Assembly (NCBI RefSeq): GCF_002234675.1
Contig: NC_019866.2
Span: forward strand, 23,861,955-23,925,954
Direction of reading: 5' to 3'
DNA length: 64,000 bases
Source: Oryzias latipes
Taxonomy: Eukaryota > Chordata > Actinopteri > Beloniformes > Adrianichthyidae
Shown: piece by piece, positions 45,297 to 56,319 of the stretch
How the letters are laid out: every line of letters begins with the position of its first letter
Numbering within the stretch: the first letter of the stretch is position 1
Made by a program: the position numbers and the translations under genes
Notes under the pieces: generated by a model
Told to the model about the DNA's origin: nothing
Database searches by the model: none
The model's input: only the letters and a program-made list of their open reading frames with translations

Positions 45297-48200
45297 GAGG
45301 AGACTGACATTTAGGGAGGAGCCTGCCTTGCAGAAGGAGCTCCAACCAGAAGAACATCAGTCGTCTTTTCCTCCTTGGAGCAACTCTATCCACTCTTGTT
45401 CCTCTTCCTCCACCTCACGTGCGTGCACGTGCACACACAGTGGAGTTGTTGTTGTTGTGGGGGACTCTGATTGGCTGAGGCTAAGTTGGGTTCTGAGAGG
45501 AGTTTGGACTTGTTCCGCTTTGACTCCTCCTCCCAGTAAAGTGCAGACGACTTGCTAGCATCTCCATGGAAACGGAGGGGTGCCCCCATGGTACTCATGT
45601 TTGCTTCACCACCAGATGCTCATTTGCTCCCTCCAACCGTTCCTATTCCATTTCAGCCCACTGAGGGGGGACGCGTGAGCTCTGAACGTCCAGCAGGAGG
45701 CTGACGCCTGGTCGCCTTGAGTCTGGCAGAAGCTGCGGTAGGAGGTCATGTGGGGGAGCAGGTGCCTTTCTTCTGTCCAATAGGAAGCCACAAAAGGCAG
45801 TAGGATATGTGGAGACACCGCTGCAGCCGGACAGATGGATTCTGACTGAACTTTTCTGCCAACCCCCCACCTCCACCCCCTCCCTGCCTCAGGGTTGGGT
45901 CAGGCTGATTTGGGCCGCCACCCGCACCTTTCTTCTGGCTGACAGCGGCAGAACTTTTTATCTCGTGACGTGTTTGTTATCTCACAAGCATCATCAATTT
46001 TCTACACCTGTACATACGTGAGTGCACTCGTACTGGAACTTTTGAACAGATTCGGCGAGGCCGGCCTGCGTCCGTTGGCAGGTTCCTCTGGCGTGACGGG
46101 AACCACGCTGCCCCCATCAGGCAGAGAGCGGCAGCTGCAGCTCAGTACCTGTGGACCGGGAATGCTGACCTGCAGACGTTGGCTTTGTTTTTGCTTAAAA
46201 AAAAAAGCATCAATGTGCCAAATCATGATACTCCCTCCGTTTTGCTCGAATGGTGCACAGGAAGTGTTTTAGCCATCTTGGCCTCTACTTCAAGCCCACA
46301 AACTCTGGCTTTCGCCCTGTATTGTTCTTCAACACTGATTGTTTTGGCGAGGGCTGAGACCCCCGCAACCACAGAGAAACATTTACTTCAGTTTACTTAA
46401 GAGAACGGAAAATCCTTTAAAAAAGATCAAACTTAAGGTCAGATTATTAAGTGATGCTACTTTACATAAACTGAAATATTTTGGGTTTTTTTTGGCGGGG
46501 GCTTATTGCTCCAGTGCCTTCTACAGTCATCCCATGTATGAAGTTCCTTAAGGAGAGCCGTGGACCACGCCTCCCCCCACGCCACAGTTCTGCCGTTACA
46601 CCACTGAGCCGATCCGGTTGCTCCATGGGACGCCCACAGAACTGAATCACACAGTCCCAGACCGTCAGTCACAAACACTACAGCACCATGACAAGCTGCC
46701 TCTGGTCGGCACCCCCACCCACCTCCATCAACATTGCTGACGTCATGCATTTACGCTAGTCCACCTTTAGCAGAACCGGGTTAGGGTTAGGGTTCTTATC
46801 ATTCCAAACTCAAACCAAGTTTTGTTTTGTTATTGCTAGGAGGCCTGGAAACCTTTAGGTTGTGGTATAGGCAGCCTATAGCTCCATCTGGTGGCCACTA
46901 CAGACAGCTGCGCTTTGAAAAATAATTGAGGGACAAGTTGTAATACATAAATTAAAAAAAGACGTACACTTTTTTTCATTAAAATACATAAAAAATGAGG
47001 AAAAAAGAAGAAAAAAGCATTTTGGTGTTGAAATACAAAACCTGTAAAGGCTAAAAAAGAATTAATGTGAAGAAAACAAATCTATTTATTAACCTTTTAG
47101 TTTTAAAATGTGTATGTCTTTTAATTTATGGCTTTGTTAAGTTTCTCTACGTACTTGTTACTGTGTGTTTCTGGCCGTTGTGGTCATGAGACATCCCAGC
47201 GTGCTTCTGTATGAGTTGATTTTTCAGTACCTGAAAATTCAGCCTCAAAGGGGGGGAGCTTGTCGCAGGAAGGTGGTCCAAAGCGCTGCACATGTCATTC
47301 TGTGGGCGCCATCGCCATCTCGTTTCATCACGACGATGGAGAAAAGGCTGGGTTTGGTTTCTGTTTGGAAGGGAAAACTCTCAGATAACAGATGCGTTTA
47401 TGGTGTTTCTCTGCAGCCAATCTGTGGCCTGGAGTCTACCAATGCTGATAAAAAAAAAACCAAGCACACACATGTAAATGCCATAGATCAGCAGGCCAGC
47501 GAGGCTCATGGGAAACCAAAGAGCGATGGTTGACGGGGAAGCAGCAGCTGTGGTTTGGTGCCTTTAGTTTTACCAATCCCATGAAACCTGAAAGATTTGA
47601 AGAGCTGGTGCTGTCAGCAAAAACTCTGCTGTGGGGGAGCGCAGTAAGCAGGGGGGTGTTGTCCAGAGGCCGCAGAACTAGGCACACTGAGACGCACATC
47701 GTTCTGCTACATTTGGGCTTTTCATGTGATGTCTGGGGGAGGGGGGGGGGCTTTGTTTGGACTTTTTTATTTGCTTTCCTTAAAGGAGGGGGTCTCTGTT
47801 ACTGTTGTTTAACTCTTGACTAAAGTTTCTGTTTGTGTTGAAATGATCACATTCCACCCCCCCCCCCCCCCCCTCAGTGTTTGTTGCCACTATGGTCTCA
47901 CTCAGTCACACGTAAAAAATATTACCATTCACGTGTGTGTGTACACGCTCGATGACGCAATCTTTGTTGGGGGGGGGGGGTACCATTGCCGCTGGTTGTC
48001 GTGTCGTTCCTGCTGACGGAGATGAAAAGGGATCGTCCCCCCTCCCCTCCCCTCCCGCCGTGGACATTTTCTCTAAGCCTCTTTTTATTACTCTCACTGT
48101 AATGTTGTGATGTTGGTTCTGATTCTCCGTTTCCTTTATTTTATTTTTTTTAGTGGGCTTCTTGTTACCTTCGTCAATAAAGCAGTTCCCACAGTGTTTG
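45297..48200 (+). other. hdac5: hdac5 3' UTR
   Basis: This is open non-coding sequence after the hdac5 stop, with homopolymer C and G runs. A canonical AATAAA at 48,176-48,181 (GTCAATAAAGCAG) is the most likely end; another lies near 48,710. The length, about 2.9 kb, is an inference. A short TTAGGG-like stretch (GGGTTAGGGTTAGGGTT) lies at about 46,779. Confidence 0.6.
48176..48181 (+). terminator. hdac5: Candidate hdac5 polyadenylation signal
   Basis: AATAAA lies 2.9 kb after the stop codon, followed by TG-rich sequence (CAGTGTTTGCAGTGCTGCAG). Use of this site is inferred. Confidence 0.5.
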
Positions 48201-48714
48201 CAGTGCTGCAGTGTTCTGACCCACACGCTGCACGGTCCAGGGTCCACTCACACCAGGGACATGCACTTTCTGCCTCAAAGTCCGGGTGTTCACTAATAAT
48301 TACCCCTGTCAACAAACACCTTTGTACGGTGGCCCTGAAGGGCAAATGACACCAACTGTCACTCCATGCAATTTTGTCCAACCGGCGATGTCTCACAGTA
48401 CCTCCCCTTTTCTTTATGGTTTCATTTTTTAACGTTTCATTATGATTTCTGGAAATCAGAAACGTTTTTTGGGCGGAATTTTGTTTGCATTTCCAAAACG
48501 ATTTTGTTCATTAATTTCCTTTTTTCATTGTCATGATCTTTATTGTTTTATGTTGAGTGATTTGCACTTTAGGGCCACCGTACCTTTTCCCCCCCCAAAT
48601 ATTTTATTTCAAACAAAGAACCCCCTGTCCATTTCCCAGTATTGTAATGTCACAATAGCATTTCTGTTCATTGTTTTTTTTATTCTGTTGTGATCTTTCA
48701 TATACTTTTCAATA

Positions 48715-48850
48715 AAAAAAGAGCAAATCCATCCATTTTCTTGCACAGGGAGAACATGCAACCCCCACCCAGAAAGGTCCCGCCTGGGATTTGAACCAGA
48801 GCCTTCTTTTCTGGGGGCAAACATGCAAACCACTGTCACCATGCAGCCCC
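48715..48850 (-). repeat. SINE, minus orientation, internally shortened
   Basis: The minus strand starts GGGGCTGCATGGTGACAGTG and has a B-box-like GGTTCAAATCC (48,797-48,787) and TTGCATGTTCTCCCTGTGCA. It ends in AAAATGGATGGA. It lies between the hdac5 and pex12 3' ends. Confidence 0.75.
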
Positions 48851-49089
48851 AAAACAAATGTCTAGAAAAAAAAGTGATTCAGAAAAAAGAGACAAAATAA
48901 AAGGGAAACATTTCGAAAAACAAAGTAATTTCCAGAAATCAGAATGAAACACTAAAAAATGAGGCAGAAGAAGAAAGTGGGAGGTACTACTGTGTGGGAC
49001 GGCACTGATGTTTGTTCCCCTTTTCACCCGATAGTCATTTGGCACGAGGTGCCCTAAATCAAAAACATGGAAGTTACTCGTCAGGAGCG

Positions 49090-49425
49090 GAGAGAGCTTG
49101 TTGGAAGTCCACACCCCTTTGAAAGCGAGCTACAAGAACACAGTCGATCAAGCATTTCGAACCACTTACTTTTAATAAGGCATCTGATTGGACGGTTTGT
49201 AACTTGAAGAAACAAAAAAATGAGGACAATCAGGTTTATGTTGGAAAAAGATATCAGATCCAGAACGGTTCTTCTGACCAATAGAATGAGTAACAGCTGT
49301 TTATTTCTCTATAGAAGGAATTTTGGCTTCTTGGACCAGCAGGTACTTCCTGTTTGAAACGCCAAAGGGGAGGAGTCACTCAGTCCTGTTCTCATTTGCA
49401 GTCAATGGTTCTACAACAGAGATCA
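49090..49425 (+). mobile_element. Partial copy of the 13,970 MITE
   Basis: 49,245-49,415 is nearly collinear with 14,287-14,455 (TATCAGATCCAGAA, TTCTTCTGACCAATAGAATG, CTGTTTATTTCTCTATAGAA, TTTTGGCTTCTTGGA). Its left end is missing. It lies in the pex12-hdac5 intergenic gap. Confidence 0.65.
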
Positions 49426-49648
49426 TAGCAGAAAACACTTTGATCTTATTCAGAACTTCTTTATTGCCTCATCAAAAGCATTTCTTCCTTCATTTGTTGG
49501 TGAAATAGATCAAATGGACTCTGAGCGCCGGACAGGGAGGAGCCAAAACTGATTGAGCTCAGTTCAATAAAGATTGACGCTTGGGGCGGGACTTTCATTT
49601 CAGACGGTGGCGTTCAGGGCCAGTTCGAAAAGCCTACGGCTTGGTGAT

Positions 49649-49654
49649 TTTATT
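49649..49654 (-). terminator. pex12: Candidate pex12 polyadenylation signal
   Basis: TTTATT on the + strand gives AATAAA on the minus strand, about 45 nt downstream of the pex12 stop. This would give a very short 3' UTR. Confidence 0.5.
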
Positions 49655-49697
49655 TCTCAGCAGCGGACGCGTGAGTCCAGCGGGAGGCGCCGTCGCT

Positions 49698-50865
49698 CTA
49701 ACCCTCAGGCGCGTAGATCTTAATGAGGTGTTGAGGTGCGCTGGGGAAGCCTGTGACGGGGCAGCAGCGGTGCTCCTTCACGTGCGCGTAGATGCACGGG
49801 TAGCAGAAGACGAAGCTGGAGGTGGACAGCGCCGTGGCATTGGCGCACAACTTGTGGCAGAGCGGGCAGCTCCGGCTGTTCGAGTCCTGCTGCAGGTGGA
49901 GGGGGGGCGGGGGTGCAGGCAGGGACGTGAGACCCCTCACGGTGCTCTGGTTGTCTGGCGAGTACCACCACTCCAGGAACTGCAAGAAGAAGACGCCCAT
50001 GGACAGGAAGGTGGACAGAGAGGTGGCCACGCCCCTCGCCGCCTGTGACATCATCCAACCGACCCTGCAGCCAAACAGAAACATGGTTAAGAACATTTTT
50101 TTTCTGCCACTTTGGACCTAAACCTCTAAAACCAGGACAGAACTGGGTCTACCTGCTGTGAGCGGGGTCGTCAGACCCCTCGATGTTTCGGAAATCTGCA
50201 GCAGTCAGTCGGGTCAGTCGGACCCTGGCCAGCCAGAGCAGCGGGCTGTGGGTTCTGGAGGATCCAAAGACGAAGAGCAGCTGCTGGCAGAAGACCCAGA
50301 CGCGCCACGCCGAGCTGATGTACGGGAACGCCGCCACCGCCGCGCTGTACAGCCTCCGTGTCCTCGACCGTGCCAACTGGATGGAGAAGTCCTCCTCATC
50401 CCTCTGCCGGACCAGCCGGGCCTCCAGTTTGGCCCGCAGGTACGGAACCAGGCACAGCAAAAGAAGAGAGCGCCAGTGGGCGGGACGGCGCAGCCCCTTG
50501 TGCACAGGACGTTCCCGCCCTTCTGACACTCTCTTTAAGCCGTAAAAGTTCTCAGAAAAGGAGGCGCTGTAGCGGGACAAGAAGTGGTTCTGGAGCAGCA
50601 GGTCCAGAAGCAAGTAGAGCTCATCAAAAGTCCTCCACAGACAGCCAAAGCGGGCCGGGCTGGACTCCGCCAGAACCTGAAGCGGTCAGAGAGTCAGAGC
50701 TGGCGTTCTTCTAGTGAGGAGCCAGAACTATTGGAGCCTCACCTTGACGGCGTGCTGCACCGCCGGACGGACGGCCTCCAGCAGCGACTCCTGGGCCAGA
50801 ACCTCAAAGATGGACGGCTGCTCACCGATGGAGGTGGAGGTGAGATGGGCCCCCGCCTCGGCCAT
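49698..50865 (-). CDS. pex12: pex12, peroxisomal RING-type ubiquitin ligase subunit, 3 coding exons
   Basis: Pex12, with Pex2 and Pex10, forms the peroxisomal membrane ligase that ubiquitinates the import receptor Pex5 for recycling. Exons (transcript order): 50865-50743, 50676-50153, 50064-49698. Phases match and the total is 1014 nt, 337 residues, against 359 in human. Visible are the N-terminus [20 protein letters not shown], then [12 protein letters not shown], the membrane segments around residues 130-245 ([13 protein letters not shown]), PPPPLHL, and the C-terminal RING-like domain. The latter has Cys282-x2-Cys285 (CPLC), Cys303-x2-Cys306 (CYPC) and PVTGFP, ending [10 protein letters not shown]. 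This variant RING lacks the full ligand set, as known for the family. The shorter length comes from the loop after residue 210 and from the linker before the RING. An AG after pyrimidines just upstream of the ATG (CCCTCAG) suggests an additional 5' UTR exon. The gene is convergent with hdac5. Confidence 0.95.
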
Positions 50866-50958
50866 GGCTGCCGGCCTGAGGGACCAAACCACTGGATGTT
50901 AGAGGAACGGTGCAGGTGGGTCCAGAACCAGAACAGACTGGGTCCAATTTTTACCAAA

Positions 50959-51235
50959 CTGTACAGCTAGATGGCTCTGATGTTGCTCGCCATTTTCTGC
51001 TAGTGTTAGGTTGGGGGTGTGAGGGACAGAGTGTTGACAAAAAGGTCTATGTTATATGTGATGGAAACGGGGGGCGGGGTTGCTGTGCACCACAGTTCAG
51101 AGGGGAATTTCTAATGAACTCCTGCCACTCTGCAGGAACTATGTCCTAGAAAACGACAGATTTTTTAAAAATTTTAGTCAAAAACAACATAATGGTGAAT
51201 AGATCAAAAAATGATCGGAGCGGGAAAACTAAGAA
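50959..51235 (-). mobile_element. TTAA-family MITE fragment beside the pex12 5' end
   Basis: Contains the family blocks, reverse-complemented on the + strand: TTTCTAATGAACTCCTGCCA, CTCTGCAGGAACTATGTCCT, AGAAAACGACAG, and AATGATCGGAGCGGG. It starts less than 100 bp upstream of the pex12 start codon, so promoter or 5' leader sequence of pex12 may be MITE-derived. Confidence 0.65.
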
Positions 51236-51320
51236 CTGTTCTAAGAGGTTTTTTATAAGATGGACCAGGTTCCCATTAGAAATCTCTGCATGAACTTTAT
51301 TAAGGTCACTTTGTTACCGT

Positions 51321-51972
51321 TTCCTGTGAGTCCACAGGCCCACTTGAGAGTCTGCAGGCCCACCTCTGAATCCACAGGCCCACCTGAGAGTCTGCAGGCC
51401 CACCTGTGAATCCACAGGCCTACCTGTGAATCCACAGGCCCACCTGAGAGTCTGCAGGCCCACCTGTGAATCCACAGGCCTACCTGTGAATCCACAGGCC
51501 CACCTCTGAATCCATAGGCCCACCTGTGAATCCACAGGCCCACCTGTGAATCCACAGGCCCACCTGAGAGTCCACAGGCCCACCTGAGAGTCTGCAGGCC
51601 CACCTGTGAATCCACAGGCCCACCTCTGAATCCATAGGCCCACCTGTGAATCCACAGGCCCACCTGTGAATCCACAGGCCCACCTGAGAGTCCACAGGCC
51701 CACCTGAGAGTCTGCAGGCCCACCTGAGAGTCTGCAGGCCCACCTGTGAATCCACAGGCCTACCTGTGAATCCACAGGCCCACCTGAGAGTCTGCAGGCC
51801 CACCTGTGAATCCACAGGCCCACCTGAGAGTCTGCAGGCCCACCTGTGAATCCACAGGCCCACCTCTGAATCCATAGGCCCACCTGTGAATCCACAGGCC
51901 AACCTGTGAATCCACAGGCCCACCTGAGAGTCTGCAGGCCCACCTGTGAATCCACAGGCCCACCTGTGTGAC
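51321..51972. repeat. 20-bp minisatellite, ~32 copies, with higher-order repeats
   Basis: The unit CACCTGTGAATCCACAGGCC (type B) alternates with CACCTGAGAGTCTGCAGGCC (type A), CACCTCTGAATCCATAGGCC and a hybrid form. The order B, B-variant, B, B, hybrid, A forms a 120-bp block that occurs twice in succession (51,481-51,600 and 51,601-51,720). All three minus-strand frames are open because neither the unit nor its tripled 60-bp form contains a stop; this is not a protein. Confidence 0.97.
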
Positions 51973-54435
51973 CACGTACAACATGTTTTTTTCTGTTTCT
52001 TCTGCTGTCTTCTGTTAGAAAAACTTTGTCCCTGACTTGAAAAAATGTTTGGACAGTGCCTCAGAAATGATTCATTGAGAATCAATGAATTCCTACATAG
52101 AATCTACTCCACTAATCAGTTCATGTAAAGATTTAAAACATGTCAATACAACTGTACACTCTGTAAAACAAACCCAGAAACAATTAGTGACTTATTTAGA
52201 GAGTGAGATATTACCTAAAAAAAAAAAGAATGTATGAAAACAACACAAAATTGAACATAAAAATTGCAATTGACATCCATTCATTCATCTTCTTAACCGT
52301 TTTATTCCCTTTCGGGGTCACGGGGTTGCCGGAGCCTATCCCAGCCACTTTGGCGTGGGCAAGGGATGCCCTGGACTGGCGACCAGTCTGTCGCAGGGTA
52401 GAATATCCTCAATCAGACATCCATTCACTCTCACACTCACACCTATGGACAATTTAGAGTTGCCAATCAACCTATGCAATTGACATCCAGTACAGACCAA
52501 AGGTTTGGACACACCTTCCCATTCATTTAAATGAGGTCTGTACTGTATAGATTCTATTTTTTTCAGTCTCATCTACACAAAGCTACATTCTCTTCATCCC
52601 AACTTTTTTCCCTGTAAGAATTCAAGCAATAGAATCTCACCATTTCCCATAGTGTTAAACAAAATAATCATAAATACATATTGTCTGCCTATGAACAGTT
52701 TTAATTTATTATGATGCATGTTTTGTATTCATATGCCATCTCCTAGCATTTTAATAGTTCCATTTGTTCTGTATGTTTGCTGTAGTTTGCACATTTTAAC
52801 AACAACAACAATCTACCGTGCCAAACACGTTCTCTTTTTAAGGCACATGGATGTCTGGACATGCGCAGTCGCGATCAGAACTTTTTGCGATTCTTTCACT
52901 TCAACTGAACTCAGATCCGAACAGAACCGGCTCAAAAGCCACGTTACAGCTGTGTGAGTGACTTATGGTATGCCTGATCAGTACCAACCCGGTCCGGTTC
53001 GAGGCGGGAACACTAAGATAAAAAGAAAAAAACAAACAAACCGGGCCGGGTTCACGCCCTCAGCATCAGAACTGGACTGTTGGTATCGATCCCAACCACG
53101 GCGTTGGAGGCTCCTTGCAGAGATTCGGATCGGTTCTGGTGATTTGGTTTTGTTTCTTCCGCCTTCTCTTCTTCTCTGAACTGTCAGCTTTCATCAGCGT
53201 TGCTGCCACCTGCTGGACAGAGGCGGAAGCGCAGGGCGGGACGTCTGCAGTTCATTTCAACCAGACGTTCCAACAGAAACTTCCCGAGTTTTTCAGCTTT
53301 TGTCTGCAAGCACATCGTCTAATAATTCCTTTTCTATCCTTATTGCTTTGCTAAAAAAGAAAAAAAAAGGTAAATGTGCTTTAAGAAGACTTGCATTGTT
53401 ATTTTAAAGATAGAATCATGCGTAGATAAAGTGAAACACTTTTTTTTATCCATCCTTCAATCTTTTTTTGTTTTCATCAACTATGGAAAACCTGATCTAC
53501 TATTATCCATAATTAATAATGTTATGCTTAGATCTGCTTGTTAGTATAAATTATTTATGTGTATTTATTCATAAACCAAAACATTTTCACAACAAAAAAA
53601 CAGTCACTTTGCATCAGACTGTTGCGGTGCTCTATTTTTTTTTCTTTTTATAATTTTCCGCCAGGTTCTTTCCTCCTCATTTGGTCAAAATCCAAACAGG
53701 CCAAGAATAATTTATATTTTACTGTTATAATTTAACTGTTTATGCTTTTTATTGCTTTTTTGACGTTGTCATGTCCTGTGCCATGGAGTGTGGTCATGTT
53801 TAGGCTCAATACGATTTTTAGCAAAGCAACCCCTTAACCACCCCAAATATATAACAGCGTAAATGTAATGCTTTATTTTAAAATAAACTTTAATTGTACA
53901 AAATGTTGTTGCATGTCATCCCTTCCCATTTAACATTTAATGTGTTTCATGTATGTCTCGTTTGTGTTAAAAATGTGACACAAAACCGCACTGAAAAGAT
54001 AAGTCGTTGAGGTACGCAGTAGCACCGTCTCAACAGAGAGGGCGCTGGTGAACTCGTTTGTTCCACATTTGTTACTAATAAAGTTTATTCAATGAGAGCC
54101 AGTATTTTGTGGCTGTGTCTGAATTCCTACCCTACTCCTTAACTACTAAAAAACTACACAGTACAGCACTATGTAGTGCTCTGGATTTTAAAAGTAATTT
54201 GGACACCATGCTCACTACTTTTTTTTTTAACGGCAAATATGTCGTCATCAATTTCAAGAATTCGAAATCTAATTGATATGAGAGTTTTGTAACGATTATT
54301 CACGAGTCCAATGTCTTCTGCAGAGAAAAACTTTCACATTTTTCCTCTCTCTTCTCCCTCTGTAAGAAAAGAGAAAGAAAATATATATTAAAATATAATT
54401 TGTAATAAATAAATAAATAAAATAAAAAAAGGGGC
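51973..54435. other. Intergenic, no gene seen
   Basis: AT-rich sequence with a SINE/LINE-tail fragment at 52,268-52,480. I find no exon-like conserved segment. Short open frames have no domain content. Confidence 0.5.
52268..52480. repeat. Fish SINE/LINE-tail fragment
   Basis: CATCCATTCATTCATCTTCT, TTTCGGGGTCACGGGGTTGC, GGCGACCAGTCTGTCGCAGG and CACACCTATGGACAATTTAG in order. It is a well-preserved copy of a repeat common in teleosts. Confidence 0.8.
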
Positions 54436-54447
54436 TTATCCAAATAT

Positions 54448-54600
54448 ATTCAATTCAATTCAATTCAATTTTATTTGTATAGCCCAAAATCACAACAACA
54501 GTCGTCTCGATGGGCTATACACCCTTATCCGAAGATACATACATAACCCCCTTATTGTAGTAAAACCTGTCCAAAGGAAATGGCCGCCAGCTCTCATCTG
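54448..54600. repeat. Dispersed TTCAATTCAATTCAA repeat fragment
   Basis: TTCAATTCAATTCAATTTTA passes into TTTGTATAGCCCAAAATCAC and AACAACAGTCG, a motif series seen in many fish genomes. A similar AATTCAAATTAATTTTATTC/ATATAGCACC segment is at 61,437-61,500. Confidence 0.6.
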
Positions 54601-56072
54601 TTTGCTCAGTTGTTGGAAAGAACAAGTTAAAAGAAAAAGAAAAAAGATTCAAAGGTGGACTTTGATTTATAACATTAAGTAATAATTAATGGATGGCCGA
54701 CGCTGAGCACACATCTTTATTGAGACTTCTGTAACGGAAAGAAGATAAGAAGGGTTTTTTACGTTAAAGTCACAGAGATTTTTGTCCAGAAGGAGACACG
54801 AATGGACTTCATTTACAAGTAAAGGTTTGACCAGTGTGTGTGTGTGTGTGTGTGTGTGTACTGTTGCTTACTTTGCCTTTTCTGACTTTTAGTCAAAGTT
54901 CCTTGAGTTTTTGTAATTTCATGTGGTGAATCAGGGTCTATGTTTACGGGGACAAAAAGAATAAAGTATCCACGTTTTATGATCTTTTCTGAAGTATTTT
55001 GGTGGATCTACAGCTCCTGTCTTACTTCCCATTACTTTTAGTATAGTTCATGTGGATCTAAAAAGGAACCATAGGCACAATTTACATAATTTACACAAAC
55101 TTCTTTCCATTCTGGCTTTAGTAGGTGACTTCTAAACAGACATGACAACACGGTTTATGCATTTTGCACAGATGCTTTTAATACAAATTAAATATGGGGC
55201 TTTCTGGTAGGACTTACAAAAAACTGGGAGCAGTGATACAAATCAAATCAATTTTGAACATGCAATATAATTTGCCAAGATGATGCTTCGCTGCAGGCAG
55301 TGTTGTGCATTTTTGTCTTGCATACCTGGAAGATGGGAATTCACTGGTGCAACTTTAACACAAATCCAAAAGAAGATAAAAACATCACAAAAACTGGTAG
55401 AAAGTGTTTGTATTTTCTGTTTTAGTAAATATGTTTACATTAGACAGAAAGAATTAGGAATTGCAATTGTTGAGCTTGATATGGAACCAGTCATGGTAAC
55501 AAAAGCTGACACAGTTGTGTTTTTCTTTTTTTGCTGCAGGGAAAAAGGGGAAATAGTGCGCTGCAGTGGTCTGAGTGCTCCACTCCTGTGTTCAAATGAC
55601 AGAAATCAACCGTAACTTGTGATAACTGGAAATCAGACCATTTCAGGGGCTGGAGTCTGTTTGTTTGTTCCAGCAGCCTTTGCGCTTATTCCACAATCTC
55701 CTTTGCACCAATTTGACGTGCACGATCCTTAGCTTGTGGTTCCCCATTGCTGCTGTTTGAGCAGTCATTCCTAAATGGACGGCATTTTATCGGAGCTTCT
55801 TCATCTCTTCTATTTTTTAGTATTGAAGGCATCAAACATGCAGATATCTATTGGACAATCATGAATTCATCACTGAGTAATGCAAGGTCAGACTTCAGGA
55901 GGCAAGTTTTCAGATCTTATTGCATGAGGTGTGGGACACGTTTTCCTCGAGAGATTCAGGAGGCAGTTTTATAGTAAAATGAGATTGTTTTGTTAATAAT
56001 TAATGATGTCGCTAATTAAATAAAAAATACATCTGGAAACGAAATGTTGCCCAATTTCAAAAGACTAAAAGC
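54601..56072. other. Intergenic, no gene seen
   Basis: It contains a (GT)n run at about 54,836-54,860 and otherwise AT-rich sequence. The 111-codon open frame at 55,280-55,615 has no recognised domain and atypical composition. Confidence 0.45.
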
Positions 56073-56078
56073 TTTATT
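56073..56078 (-). terminator. Candidate polyadenylation signal of the LRR gene
   Basis: TTTATT on + (AATAAA on -) lies about 240 nt beyond the stop codon at 56,320-56,322. Confidence 0.45.
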
Positions 56079-56319
56079 AGGGTTTAAACAACGTCTGGGA
56101 CCATAACTTCTAAGCTTTTACATCTTTGACTTCTTCCAACTCCAAAAGATATTTACTCAACGAAGCGATAAATCTTCAGATCTCTGACGTTAAAAGGAAA
56201 GACAACTGTCATGAAACACAGCAGCAACTGTCATAAATTCTGGATTCACAATAAAAATCCTTATGATGATCATCAGAAAGGTTGGAGCCCCAGTCATCAT
56301 GATCATCGGGCTTTGCTAA

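Noticed and set aside
46779..46797. Telomere-like TTAGGG repeats
   Set aside because: Fewer than three units; expected by chance or as a trivial interstitial remnant in the hdac5 3' UTR.
49822..50545. Plus-strand open frames across pex12
   Set aside because: They are antisense shadows of the pex12 coding exons; the minus-strand translation matches Pex12 throughout.
51253..52085. Three long minus-strand open frames with repeated Trp-Ala-Cys and Gly-Gly-Pro-Val peptides
   Set aside because: They are all produced by the 20-bp minisatellite, which lacks stops in every minus frame; no start context, signal or domain supports a protein.
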